DNA from: Ignavibacteriales bacterium
GTDB lineage: Bacteria > Bacteroidota > Ignavibacteria > Ignavibacteriales > Ignavibacteriaceae
Assembly: GCA_003142915.1 (NCBI GenBank)
Contig: PLNZ01000358.1
Span: 14,565-19,999 of the forward strand
Direction: 5' to 3'
DNA: 5,435 nucleotides
Below the pieces are notes generated by a model, which was given only the letters and a program-made list of their open reading frames with translations, was not told the DNA's origin and did no database searches. Positions 1 through 5,435 of this stretch are shown piece after piece (positions within the stretch are counted from its first letter, which is position 1; each line of letters opens with the position of its first letter). The translations under genes and the position numbers were made by a program.

Positions 1-2216
1 TTTGTCGACTTTGAGGGGACGAGGTTATAATTATTATCGACTATGGTTCCATTTTGCGCTACATCAAGCCTTGGTATGATAGCCTGGTAATCAGGATAAG
101 CCAGAGTATTCGAGTATGAAAGGCGTATATCAAGCCATGAAAAAGCTTTATATTTTAACGAAACATCAGGAAGCCAGAAACCGTGATTTCGGATAATCGT
201 TGTATCATAATGACTGTACGACCCTCCGAGCGATGACGAATTTGATTCTATCCCCTGAGTTCCTGTATAATTAGTCTGCAGATCCTGATAGCGTACGCCG
301 GGAATCAAAGTAATTTGCGGTCCAATGTTTATAGTTGCCATCACATAACCGGCGCTTTGATTTTCGTCTCCGGTATAGTTGTTTGTCTGTGAATTGAACT
401 GGTCATGAAAATAGGCTAAGTTACCCGCAGGCGCTGAAGTACGCAAATAATTTGCCATGTCTGAAAGCATTGCGTAATTCAGAGGGTTTTTCAGTGTGTA
501 ATTGCCATCGAGGAATGTTCCGTAATTATAACTTTGATCGACAAACGCTGTCATAGGAATAGACACACCAGTCGGCAAATTTAATTGAGGAAAATGCGTC
601 TCAATCATTCCATCTATAACGTTCGCACTTCCCTGGGTGAGGCCTTGTGTGCCTGTTGTATTATAATTATAAAACCTGGTTTGATAGCGGTACATTCCGC
701 CAAATTTAAACAAAGATGTAATTTGATCGGACAGGTTTGCATTTGCATCCAAATCTAACGAAGCAGTGTATGCGCGTGCACTTGAAAAGCTATTGGTGCT
801 TGTAACATTATTAAGGAAAGTATTTTTCAGATCATACTGTGCATTCGGCGGAATAATCTCCGGATTCAGGCTGTCTACACCATAATTAAACGTGTTTTTA
901 AATGCAGTATTTTCCAGAAAATTAACACTCCAGTCATTGGGATCTTTGGTTTCATTATATGCATGAGAAAGAACTGCTACTGCATGGAAGATTGGCAATT
1001 GATAGTCTAATTTAAGAGAATTAGTAATGACGCTCGAAGTACTGTTCGTGGATGCAATTGAGGGTGTATATTGGTCTACCGGACTGGTATTGAGCCCAAA
1101 AGATTCACCGCGATCTATCTGGTCGGTTGTACCTGTACTAAGAAAATTGGAAAACTTAATAGTTCCTGCCGGGAGAACATAATCCAGAACTATTGCACCG
1201 TCATATCGCTGTCTGTCTCTTGAAAAATTATCTAAATTCAGACTTTGCGTTAAATATAGAGGTACCGTATTGCCGTCATTCGTATAAACGGCTCCAAGCT
1301 GGTTAGAAGGAAGATTTTTACGTTCAACATCAAACTGGGCGAATATCCCAAACTTATTGTCAAATAGTCTGTCCTCCATGCCCGCTAAATATTTGTAATT
1401 GTTATATTTGTTATATGCATCCGTAAGACCATTATACCCCCCTTGAGCAAGAAAGTTGAATTCCGGTACACCCGGTTCTTTAACACGAGCTTCCCTCAAT
1501 TCAAGGTCAACTGTGCCGCCGAGAACTTCTGCACTCATATCCGGTGTTACTGTTTCCGATACCTTCATTCCCTCAAGCATGTTTGATGAAATCATGCTTA
1601 AGTCTACGCTTTCATCATTCGGGTTAGATGAAGTCATTTGAACTCCATCAATTAATATACGGTTAAACTTAGGCGCCATGCCGCGTATTATTACTTCATT
1701 TGCTTCTCCACCGCTTCTTAGAACAGAAACGCCCGGAAGCCTGCCTAAGGATTCGGCCGCATTAGCATCGGGCAATTCCTGAATCTTAGCTGCGGACACC
1801 ACATTAACAATATTATCTGACGTAAGCTGCTGATTGATTGCCTGCTGTTGCCCGCTTGCCTGCGCAGTAACAACAACGGTTTCGCCTTTTACTCCGACAG
1901 CTTTTAATTTAAAATCCTGCCTGATATTCGCGCCTTCTTTCACTTTAATTTCTATCTTCTGTTCAACATATCCTATATAAGATACGTGAAGAGTATATGT
2001 CCCTGCAGGCACATTTTGAATAATATATTTTCCATCCATGTCGGTTGCGGATCCCATGCTTGTACCGGTAAGCACTACGTTGGCGCCGAAAAGTGGTTCT
2101 CCTGTCTCAGCATCTTTTATGTATCCCTCAACATTTGTTCCTGCTGCAGAAACAGATTTACTCAGAATTGTCACAATAAAAGCAAGAATATATAAGAAAG
2201 TAATTATTCTATGCAT
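1..2216 (-). CDS. TonB-dependent outer-membrane receptor with carboxypeptidase-regulatory-like N-terminal domain (3' end outside window)
   Basis: The frame stays open from ATG at 2216-2214 to the left edge (738 codons plus 2 bases). In order it shows: a signal peptide at about residues 1-24 (hydrophobic ITFLYILAFIVTILS, then SVSA-AG); a CarboxypepD_reg-like beta-sandwich at about 28-104 (GYIKDAETGEPLFGANV, DGKYIIQNVPAGTYTL); a TonB-box-like ETVVVTAQ at 112-119; a plug domain at about 130-240 (ELPDANAAESLGRLPGVS, VIIRGMAPKFNRILIDG, EVLGGTVDLEL); then an aromatic-rich beta-barrel. The plug signature and the late barrel motif SYSNTLAYPDY resemble the large Xanthomonas/Caulobacter-type receptors (TIGR01782-like) rather than classic siderophore receptors or SusC. 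Such proteins import substrates across the outer membrane using TonB/ExbBD energy. Perhaps 150-250 residues are missing, judged from usual family length. It lies 111 bp downstream of the sugar kinase on the same strand, so a sugar or oligosaccharide is the inferred substrate. Any SusD-like partner would lie outside the window. Confidence 0.92.
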   Translation of the reverse strand, partial: MHRIITFLYILAFIVTILSKSVSAAGTNVEGYIKDAETGEPLFGANVVLTGTSMGSATDMDGKYIIQNVPAGTYTLHVSYIGYVEQKIEIKVKEGANIRQDFKLKAVGVKGETVVVTAQASGQQQAINQQLTSDNIVNVVSAAKIQELPDANAAESLGRLPGVSVLRSGGEANEVIIRGMAPKFNRILIDGVQMTSSNPNDESVDLSMISSNMLEGMKVSETVTPDMSAEVLGGTVDLELREARVKEPGVPEFNFLAQGGYNGLTDAYNKYNNYKYLAGMEDRLFDNKFGIFAQFDVERKNLPSNQLGAVYTNDGNTVPLYLTQSLNLDNFSRDRQRYDGAIVLDYVLPAGTIKFSNFLSTGTTDQIDRGESFGLNTSPVDQYTPSIASTNSTSSVITNSLKLDYQLPIFHAVAVLSHAYNETKDPNDWSVNFLENTAFKNTFNYGVDSLNPEIIPPNAQYDLKNTFLNNVTSTNSFSSARAYTASLDLDANANLSDQITSLFKFGGMYRYQTRFYNYNTTGTQGLTQGSANVIDGMIETHFPQLNLPTGVSIPMTAFVDQSYNYGTFLDGNYTLKNPLNYAMLSDMANYLRTSAPAGNLAYFHDQFNSQTNNYTGDENQSAGYVMATINIGPQITLIPGVRYQDLQTNYTGTQGIESNSSSLGGSYSHYDTTIIRNHGFWLPDVSLKYKAFSWLDIRLSYSNTLAYPDYQAIIPRLDVAQNGTIVDNNYNLVPSKST

Positions 2217-2222
2217 TTTGAT

Positions 2223-2228
2223 CTCCTT
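2223..2228 (-). promoter_or_regulatory. Ribosome binding site of the TonB-dependent receptor gene
   Basis: AAGGAG on the minus strand lies 6 bases before the ATG at 2216. It fixes the start codon, which is also directly followed by a good signal peptide. It is the strongest Shine-Dalgarno on the minus strand; the two ROK genes upstream have hardly any. This suggests the receptor is translated independently even if it shares a transcript. Confidence 0.8.
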
Positions 2229-2253
2229 CGGTAATTAATTATTCATATTTTTT

Positions 2254-2282
2254 ATTTTCAAATTATTTAATTATTTGAGAAT
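2254..2282. promoter_or_regulatory. Imperfect A/T-rich dyad upstream of the receptor gene, possible operator
   Basis: The 111-bp spacer between kinase and receptor contains a 29-bp imperfect inverted repeat centred on 2268. Twelve of 14 pairs match; the mismatches are 2257/2279 and 2264/2272. The core arms read CAAAT and ATTTG. It ends about 40 bp before the receptor start. It is not followed by a T-run on the minus strand, so it does not look like a terminator of the kinase gene. A protein-binding site is one possibility. The region is so A/T-rich that chance symmetry cannot be excluded. No clear promoter was identified in this spacer. Confidence 0.3.
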
Positions 2283-2327
2283 GTTTTATCTTTTCTACCA
2301 ACAATCAAACTTTATTAAACAATGTTT

Positions 2328-3320
2328 TTATACATTAATCATATTTTTAACCATAGATTCCTTTGCAAATTCGCAAGCACCATAAACGGCAGCTTTACCA
2401 TTTTGCAATCCGGATTTAAGTATTCGAACCTTTCCTTTATAAAAATTCAACAAATTTTTTTCGAAATAAAAAGTTGTTGGATTCAGCAGCAGTTCATCGG
2501 CGTCAGCAAGGCCACCAAACAGGATTATTGCTTCAGGGTTAAAAATAGTAACTATATTTGCAAGGGCTTTTCCTAATATTTCCCCGGTATAATTGAAAAC
2601 TTTCAATGCTACCGGATCTTTATTTAATGCTAACTCACTTACCTTCTTGCTTGTCAATTCATTGAAGGATATATTTTTTAATTCGCTTTCCAAGTTTAAA
2701 ACGCTTAAGAAATAACTAACGCTTCTTTTTATTCCGGCTGCAGAAACATAAGTTTCCAAACATCCATTGCGGCCACAAGTACATTCTCTTCCCTCTTGTT
2801 CAATAATAATATGGCCTAATTCGCCCGCAAGCCCATTCTCTCCGTTCATAAGATGTCCGTCCACAAAAATCCCGCTTCCAAGCCCCGTCCCCAAAGTAAG
2901 GACGATAAAGTTCTTCATTTTTTGGGCAACGCCTAAAGAATATTCCCCTACGGCTGCTGCATCAGCATCATTCAGTATTGCAACAGGAATATCAAAATAC
3001 TTTTTCATCATTTTACTTATATTTACATTACCCCATTTTAAGTTTACTGAAGACTCTATTGTACCTTTAATATAATTTGCACCGGGAGCGGCTAAGCCAA
3101 TGCTGGTCAATACATACTTGTCTTCAAGTTTATTATATGCTTCTTTTATTATTATAGTTAGGCGTTCAAAAAAATTATCTACCCCTTTTTCGGGATACGT
3201 TTTAAATGAATTTTCCAAAAGAATATTATTACTTAAATCCACTATACCGATAACGGTATTCGTGCCACCAATATCTACGCCGACTACTATCTCTTTTTTG
3301 TCTGTAATATTATCTATCAT
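2328..3320 (-). CDS. ROK-family sugar kinase (glucokinase-like)
   Basis: This 330-residue protein has a complete ROK kinase fold and no DNA-binding domain. Visible motifs are the ATP phosphate-binding DIGGTN at residues 16-21, the catalytic Asp in LNDAD (D118), the second phosphate loop TLGTGLGSG at 142-150, the sugar-binding GELGH (E167, H170), and the zinc/ROK signature H170, C180, C182, C187 followed by E189 (ECTCGRNGCLE). By family knowledge it phosphorylates a hexose or N-acetylhexosamine with ATP in the cytoplasm. Glucokinase is the default guess, but ROK kinases also act on fructose, allose, mannose, GlcNAc and ManNAc, and the sequence alone does not decide. The start ATG at 3320 has no recognisable Shine-Dalgarno, only A/T-rich sequence. 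It lies 105 bp downstream of the ROK repressor, and its promoter carries the repressor's operator. Length is normal for the family and no key residue is missing. Confidence 0.9.
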   Translation of the reverse strand: MIDNITDKKEIVVGVDIGGTNTVIGIVDLSNNILLENSFKTYPEKGVDNFFERLTIIIKEAYNKLEDKYVLTSIGLAAPGANYIKGTIESSVNLKWGNVNISKMMKKYFDIPVAILNDADAAAVGEYSLGVAQKMKNFIVLTLGTGLGSGIFVDGHLMNGENGLAGELGHIIIEQEGRECTCGRNGCLETYVSAAGIKRSVSYFLSVLNLESELKNISFNELTSKKVSELALNKDPVALKVFNYTGEILGKALANIVTIFNPEAIILFGGLADADELLLNPTTFYFEKNLLNFYKGKVRILKSGLQNGKAAVYGACEFAKESMVKNMINV

Positions 3321-3361
3321 CTTTATTTTTTTTATTATAAACGTTTTTACCTTATTTTTAT

Positions 3362-3386
3362 ACTGTTGGTTGATACAACAAACTAA
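3362..3386. promoter_or_regulatory. XylR-type ROK operator, copy 1 (before the kinase)
   Basis: The dyad is centred on 3374. Its core at 3365-3383 fits GTTnGTTGnnnCAACnAAC, with 8 of 9 pairs matching outside the middle 3 bp. The right-hand half AACAAACTAA (3377-3386) is complete, while the outer three bases on the left (3362-3364) break the symmetry. The same sequence, GTTGGTTG then four different bases then AACAAACTAATTA, recurs before the repressor gene at 4659-4683. The site lies just downstream of a candidate -10 element for the kinase, so a bound repressor would block transcription initiation. That the repressor encoded upstream binds here is inference from the shared site. Confidence 0.75.
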
Positions 3387-3411
3387 TTATCTTATTCAAA
3401 AATAATTTCAA
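3384..3411 (-). promoter_or_regulatory. Candidate promoter of the kinase gene
   Basis: On the minus strand TTGAAA (3411-3406) and TAATTA (3389-3384) are 16 bp apart, directly abutting the operator core. The same TTGAAA-16-TAATTA spacing precedes the repressor's operator, which supports a functional layout. TAATTA is itself a poor -10 match. A GATAAT lies just upstream, at about 3393-3388. The sequence TTAGTTTG at the junction also resembles the Bacteroidota -7 element TAnnTTTG, so the exact start is uncertain. Confidence 0.4.
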
Positions 3412-3425
3412 TAATTATTCATTTT

Positions 3426-4634
3426 TTAACCTATTATTTTGTAACCGTCAAAAATTTCTTCAATGGCTAAAGTTGCGGCTCCTATTAAGCGTGGCAGGGT
3501 TTTTAAAGAAGTTGGAAGAATTTTAATATCTTTTTCTCTTCCGAAATAGGCGCGCTGCGTTACTATTGTCATAATTTCGGGATAGATAATATCCCAAACT
3601 TGTGTAACCTTTCCTCCGATAATTATAGCATAAGGATCTATTGCCTTAATAATATTTGCGATACCAAGGCCTAAATAATATCCTGTCTGTTTTAATATTT
3701 CAACGGCAATCGGATCGTTTTCCTTTGCCAGGTTTATGATATCCTGCGCAATAAAATCAACGGCATGATCAAGTTTACCTGGTTTTTGGGCTATGTATCT
3801 ATTCACAATTGCTCTATCAGAAGCATAGGCTTCCCAGCAACCATTATTACCGCATTTGCATAATTCCCCGCCTTCGAAAATTACCATATGGCCAAATTCA
3901 CCGGCAGCTTTAAATTCGCCGTTCATTAGTTTGTTCCCAATAACTATTCCGGAACCAACCCCTTGCCCAACGGAAAGGAAAACAAAATTAGATAAATCAA
4001 CTGCATGGTCCCCAAACCATAACTCTGCAAGAGCGGACGCTTTTGCATCATTTCCTATCGAGATATTTTTTACATAAGGAAGTTTTTTCTTAAGAACATC
4101 GCCTATGTTAAAATTTTCCCAACCCAAGTTAGGCGCGAAAATTACCGTCAGTTTCTCTGAATCCACTATTCCCGCAATACTGACCCCCAATCCTTCCAGG
4201 TTTTCTATCCCCATTTGCTTACATAATTTTAATAGTTCATTAACGCATTTTTCAACAAATTCTTCAGGTACTTTTGAATCTGTCTCAATTTCAACAATGC
4301 TTTTAATACTACCATCTATATCCGATACTGCAATACGTGTAATGGATGAATCAATATTAATAGCGCCAACATAGTATTTACCCAGTTTCAAGAATAAGTT
4401 TAATGGATTCCTTCCAATATTTTGGTCTTCATTAACCTCTTCGTAAATTAATTCTTCCTTAAGCAATTCTGAAATAATACTGGAGACTGTACTTTTATTT
4501 AGTCCTGTAATTCGTGCAATATTAACTCTTGAGATAGGCTGTCTTTCTCTGATAATATTTAATATCATTCCCCTATTTATCCCTCGAAGAATCTTTGCAT
4601 TTCCGGTTATTAAATTTGAATTTTTATCGCTCAT
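3426..4634 (-). CDS. ROK-family transcriptional repressor, XylR-like
   Basis: This 402-residue protein has an N-terminal winged helix-turn-helix at about 17-66 (MILNIIRERQPISRVNIARI, then GLNKSTVSSII as recognition helix) joined to a ROK domain. The ROK domain keeps the sugar-pocket residues: GND (D196), AGEFGH (E246, H249), zinc cysteines C259, C261, C266, and W267-E268 in GCWEAYAS. The ATP loop is degenerate: where kinases have DxGGT it reads INIDSS (92-97), so it should sense a sugar rather than phosphorylate it. The helix-turn-helix and the CxCGxxGCWExYAS segment resemble Bacillus XylR from memory, and the adjacent operators match that type. Expected role: represses its own gene and the kinase (perhaps also the receptor) until an inducing sugar binds. 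The inducer cannot be deduced, and xylose is only one candidate. The ATG at 4634 has no clear Shine-Dalgarno; a later start (M23) would cut into the DNA-binding domain. Confidence 0.9.
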   Translation of the reverse strand: MSDKNSNLITGNAKILRGINRGMILNIIRERQPISRVNIARITGLNKSTVSSIISELLKEELIYEEVNEDQNIGRNPLNLFLKLGKYYVGAINIDSSITRIAVSDIDGSIKSIVEIETDSKVPEEFVEKCVNELLKLCKQMGIENLEGLGVSIAGIVDSEKLTVIFAPNLGWENFNIGDVLKKKLPYVKNISIGNDAKASALAELWFGDHAVDLSNFVFLSVGQGVGSGIVIGNKLMNGEFKAAGEFGHMVIFEGGELCKCGNNGCWEAYASDRAIVNRYIAQKPGKLDHAVDFIAQDIINLAKENDPIAVEILKQTGYYLGLGIANIIKAIDPYAIIIGGKVTQVWDIIYPEIMTIVTQRAYFGREKDIKILPTSLKTLPRLIGAATLAIEEIFDGYKIIG

Positions 4635-4655
4635 GTTAAAATATTTTTAAGGGAT

Positions 4656-4680
4656 TTAGTTGGTTGTCTAAACAAACTAA
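4656..4680. promoter_or_regulatory. XylR-type ROK operator, copy 2 (before the repressor gene)
   Basis: This 25-bp dyad is centred on 4668. The half-sites are TTAGTTgGTT (4656-4665) and AACaAACTAA (4671-4680), matching in 9 of 10 pairs around a 5-bp centre. It starts 21 bp upstream of the repressor ATG and overlaps the expected transcription start, so it should mediate self-repression. On the minus strand the first half reads TTAGTTTGTT, which is how I recall the half-site of the Bacillus xyl operator; the same 10-5-10 architecture is kept. Confidence 0.8.
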
Positions 4681-4683
4681 TTA

Positions 4684-4712
4684 AATCTAATGAAAAGTTT
4701 TTCAATTGTCAA
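4684..4712 (-). promoter_or_regulatory. Sigma-70-like promoter of the repressor gene
   Basis: On the minus strand a perfect -35 TTGACA (4712-4707), a 17-bp spacer, and a -10 TAGATT (4689-4684, 4 of 6 matches) precede the gene. Transcription would start near 4677, inside operator copy 2, leaving a leader of about 43 nt. A run of ten A on the plus strand (4720-4729) sits just upstream and could act as an UP element or bent tract. An alternative pair, TTGAAA (4705-4700) and TAATTA (4683-4678), has the same 16-bp spacing as the kinase promoter. Confidence 0.6.
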
Positions 4713-4858
4713 GACTTTGAAAAAAAAAATCCATATCCGCTATTAGCGTGTAATTTCAACAGACAGCCATTAAAAAGTAATTACTGTTAACCTATTTATT
4801 AATAATAAGTTATGGATTATTTTTATTTCCGGTTTTTCTATTTCTTCATATGAAAATA

Positions 4859-5028
4859 TTATAATCTCATAAACTTTTCTATTGCAGGAATATTTCCTGT
4901 TATGAATTCTAATTGCAAAACCGGGTCAAAATCCACCACTTTGTATTTATTGATTGCTCTATTTCTTCAGGAGAACTAAATCCGTAGATTATATTAATTA
5001 ACTCATGATACGCAAACTTTTTAATGTG
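4859..5028 (-). pseudogene. Frameshifted C-terminal remnant of an unidentified protein gene
   Basis: Reading right to left, one frame is open from 5028 (after a TAA at 5031-5029). It gives HIKKFAYHELIN, then IIYGFSSPEE, and degenerates near 4960. A second frame, offset by one base, continues from about 4963 with AINKYKVVDFDPV, then LQLEFITGNIPAIEKFMRL, and ends at TAA 4861-4859. A single missing base at about 4957-4963 would join them into a plausible tail of about 56 residues ending in an amphipathic helix. There is no start codon with a ribosome binding site and no upstream coding sequence: the palindrome at 5047-5086 begins 18 bp beyond. I do not recognise the family. It looks like the end of a decayed gene whose 5' part was lost. 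An assembly or sequencing error would explain the frameshift but not the missing front. The alternative is chance coding-like sequence. Confidence 0.5.
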
Positions 5029-5046
5029 TTACGATTTTGAATAAAC

Positions 5047-5086
5047 ACACCCCTAAATCCCCTCTCGAGAGGGAATTTAGGGGTGT
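5047..5086. repeat. 40-bp near-perfect palindrome, likely dispersed intergenic repeat
   Basis: The arms run from ACACCCCTAAAT at 5047-5058 to ATTTAGGGGTGT at 5075-5086, with CCCTCTCGAGAGGG in the middle. Nineteen of 20 pairs match; the only mismatch is C5059 against A5074. As RNA it would form a very stable hairpin of about 18 bp with a TCGA loop on either strand. It is far more G+C-rich than its surroundings. Neither side is followed by a real T-run, so it is not a canonical intrinsic terminator, though it could stop or stabilise transcripts. From memory, elements beginning CCCCTAAATCCCC recur in intergenic regions of Bacteroidota/Ignavibacteria genomes; only one copy lies in this window. 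Confidence 0.75.
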
Positions 5087-5164
5087 ATATTTCTTGATTA
5101 TAATCACCGTTTTTCTTAATTCAATAGAGAACATATTTCTATAATTAAAACGGTTCAATTATAT

Positions 5165-5192
5165 TTGAAAATGTTGTTTGATATGGTATTTT
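5165..5192 (+). promoter_or_regulatory. Weak candidate promoter for the SDR gene
   Basis: TTGAAA (5165-5170, 5 of 6 to the -35 consensus) and TATTTT (5187-5192, 4 of 6 to the -10) are 16 bp apart. This would give a leader of about 105 nt. In such A/T-rich sequence matches of this quality arise easily by chance, so this is only the best visible candidate. Confidence 0.25.
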
Positions 5193-5208
5193 AAATAAAC
5201 ATTCATCG

Positions 5209-5233
5209 ATTATCATTAATTAAAATTGATAAT
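5209..5233. promoter_or_regulatory. Inverted repeat upstream of the SDR gene, possible operator
   Basis: ATTATCA (5209-5215) and TGATAAT (5227-5233) are perfectly complementary 7-bp arms around an 11-bp A/T centre, 71 bp before the SDR start and downstream of the candidate promoter. It differs from the ROK operators (no GTTnGTT half-sites), so if real it would bind another regulator. Chance is possible given the base composition. Confidence 0.3.
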
Positions 5234-5292
5234 TATGAGTAAAAGCCGAAATTTTATTCCGGATAACTAAAATTTAATGACTGACAAATATT

Positions 5293-5298
5293 AAAGGA
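5293..5298 (+). promoter_or_regulatory. Ribosome binding site of the SDR gene
   Basis: AAAGGA lies 6 bases before the ATG at 5305 and supports this start, as does the position of the nucleotide-binding motif about 17 residues into the protein. Confidence 0.65.
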
Positions 5299-5304
5299 TT
5301 ATAA

Positions 5305-5435
5305 ATGAAATTTTTAGACACTCTATTTAATTTGGAAAATAAAGTTGCCATACTGACGGGCGGCGGCGGGGTACTTGCAGGCGAAATGGCTAAAGGATTC
5401 TTAAATGCCGGAGTAAAAATAGTTTTATTGGATAT
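5305..5435 (+). CDS. Short-chain dehydrogenase/reductase, probably D-mannonate oxidoreductase type (3' end outside window)
   Basis: Forty-three codons plus two bases are visible. After a short lead (MKFLDTLFNLENK) comes beta-strand 1, VAILTG (14-19), and the glycine-rich cofactor loop TGGGGVLAGEMA (18-29), then beta-strand 2, VKIVLLD (37-43). The Asp ending strand 2 (D43) usually signals preference for NAD(H) over NADP(H). The loop follows the TGxxGxLG pattern, except that the last Gly is Ala (A25); I recall small-residue variation here in the mannonate oxidoreductase subgroup. Members of that subgroup interconvert D-fructuronate and D-mannonate in glucuronate catabolism, and the lead plus GGGGVL segment look like them. 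With only the N-terminus visible, any other SDR (for example gluconate 5-dehydrogenase type) remains possible. It is divergent from the ROK repressor and separated by 670 bp, so shared control is uncertain. An intact uxuA or uxaC further right would support the call. Confidence 0.75.
   Translation, partial: MKFLDTLFNLENKVAILTGGGGVLAGEMAKGFLNAGVKIVLLD

Larger units (their letters stand above)
4681..5304. other. Long intergenic region between the repressor and the SDR gene
   Basis: No intact gene was found here on either strand. It holds the repressor promoter (4684-4712), a gene remnant on the minus strand (4859-5028), a 40-bp palindrome (5047-5086), and the A/T-rich upstream region of the SDR gene with a small dyad at 5209-5233. 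From about 4713 to 4858 nothing is recognisable beyond an A-run (4720-4729) and a small 11-bp palindrome CGCTA-T-TAGCG at 4738-4748. Confidence 0.7.

Noticed and set aside
1456..1641. Plus-strand open frame of 61 codons within the receptor gene
   Set aside because: It is antisense to the plug-domain region of the receptor, which has clear family motifs; the plus frame has low-complexity composition and no ribosome binding site.
2298..2310. CCAACAATCAAAC upstream of the receptor, resembling ROK operator half-sites
   Set aside because: There is no inverted partner (no GTTnGTT half) at the proper distance, so it does not form the dyad seen at the two real sites.
2767..3075. Plus-strand open frame of 102 codons within the kinase gene
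   Set aside because: It is antisense to the conserved ROK motifs (catalytic Asp and zinc site) and is rich in Pro/Ser/Ile as expected for a shadow frame.
3401..3419. Seven-bp hairpin (AATAATT / AATTATT) followed by five T after the repressor stop, as a possible terminator
   Set aside because: The stem is entirely A/T and short, and it overlaps the candidate -35 of the kinase promoter; too weak to call a terminator.
4738..4748. CGCTA-T-TAGCG palindrome in the gap
   Set aside because: Too short for a hairpin with a realistic loop and without promoter context; probably chance.
5021..5134. Minus-strand 37-codon reading frame running through the palindrome (contains YTPLNSLSRGDLGV)
   Set aside because: Its middle is simply the translation of the palindromic repeat; there is no ribosome binding site and it overlaps the gene remnant in another frame. 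Such peptides are a common annotation artefact of this kind of repeat.
5173..5183. GTTGTTTGATA upstream of the SDR gene, similar to the left half of operator copy 1
   Set aside because: The right half AACnAAC is missing and one core base differs; a chance half-site in A/T-rich DNA is more likely.

Overview
The window is low in G+C, with A/T-rich spacers. It encodes a TonB-dependent outer-membrane receptor that carries an N-terminal carboxypeptidase-regulatory-like domain, so the host has an outer membrane. Together with the weak Shine-Dalgarno signals of two genes and a CCCCTAAATCCCC-type intergenic palindrome, this suggests the Bacteroidota/Ignavibacteriota/Chlorobiota group. That placement is inference; no rRNA or marker gene is present.

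Layout. Three genes lie in series on the minus strand. From upstream to downstream they are a ROK-family transcriptional repressor of XylR type (4634 to 3426), a ROK-family sugar kinase (3320 to 2328), and a TonB-dependent receptor (2216 to beyond the left edge, 738 codons visible). A gap of about 670 bp (4635-5304) follows on the right. It holds the repressor's promoter and operator, a frameshifted C-terminal gene remnant on the minus strand (4859-5028), and a 40-bp near-perfect palindrome (5047-5086). On the plus strand, the first 43 codons of a short-chain dehydrogenase (SDR) begin at 5305 and run off the right edge. Its start resembles the SDR-type D-mannonate oxidoreductase (fructuronate reductase) family.

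How it fits together. The central observation is that the promoters of the repressor and of the kinase carry the same operator. Both contain GTTGGTTG, four variable bases, then AACAAACTAATTA. Both form a dyad of the type GTTnGTT...AACnAAC, sit the same distance from a shared TTGAAA-16-TAATTA promoter-like layout, and overlap the expected transcription start. The copy before the repressor is a 25-bp dyad with half-sites TTAGTTgGTT / AACaAACTAA. This closely resembles the Bacillus xyl operator as I remember it, and the helix-turn-helix of the encoded protein also resembles Bacillus XylR. The simplest model is a self-regulated local circuit: the repressor controls itself and a cytoplasmic sugar kinase, and probably the downstream receptor, which would import the sugar or oligosaccharide. 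The divergent SDR suggests sugar-acid (uronate) catabolism nearby, but no copy of the operator was found before it. The actual sugar cannot be told from the sequence.
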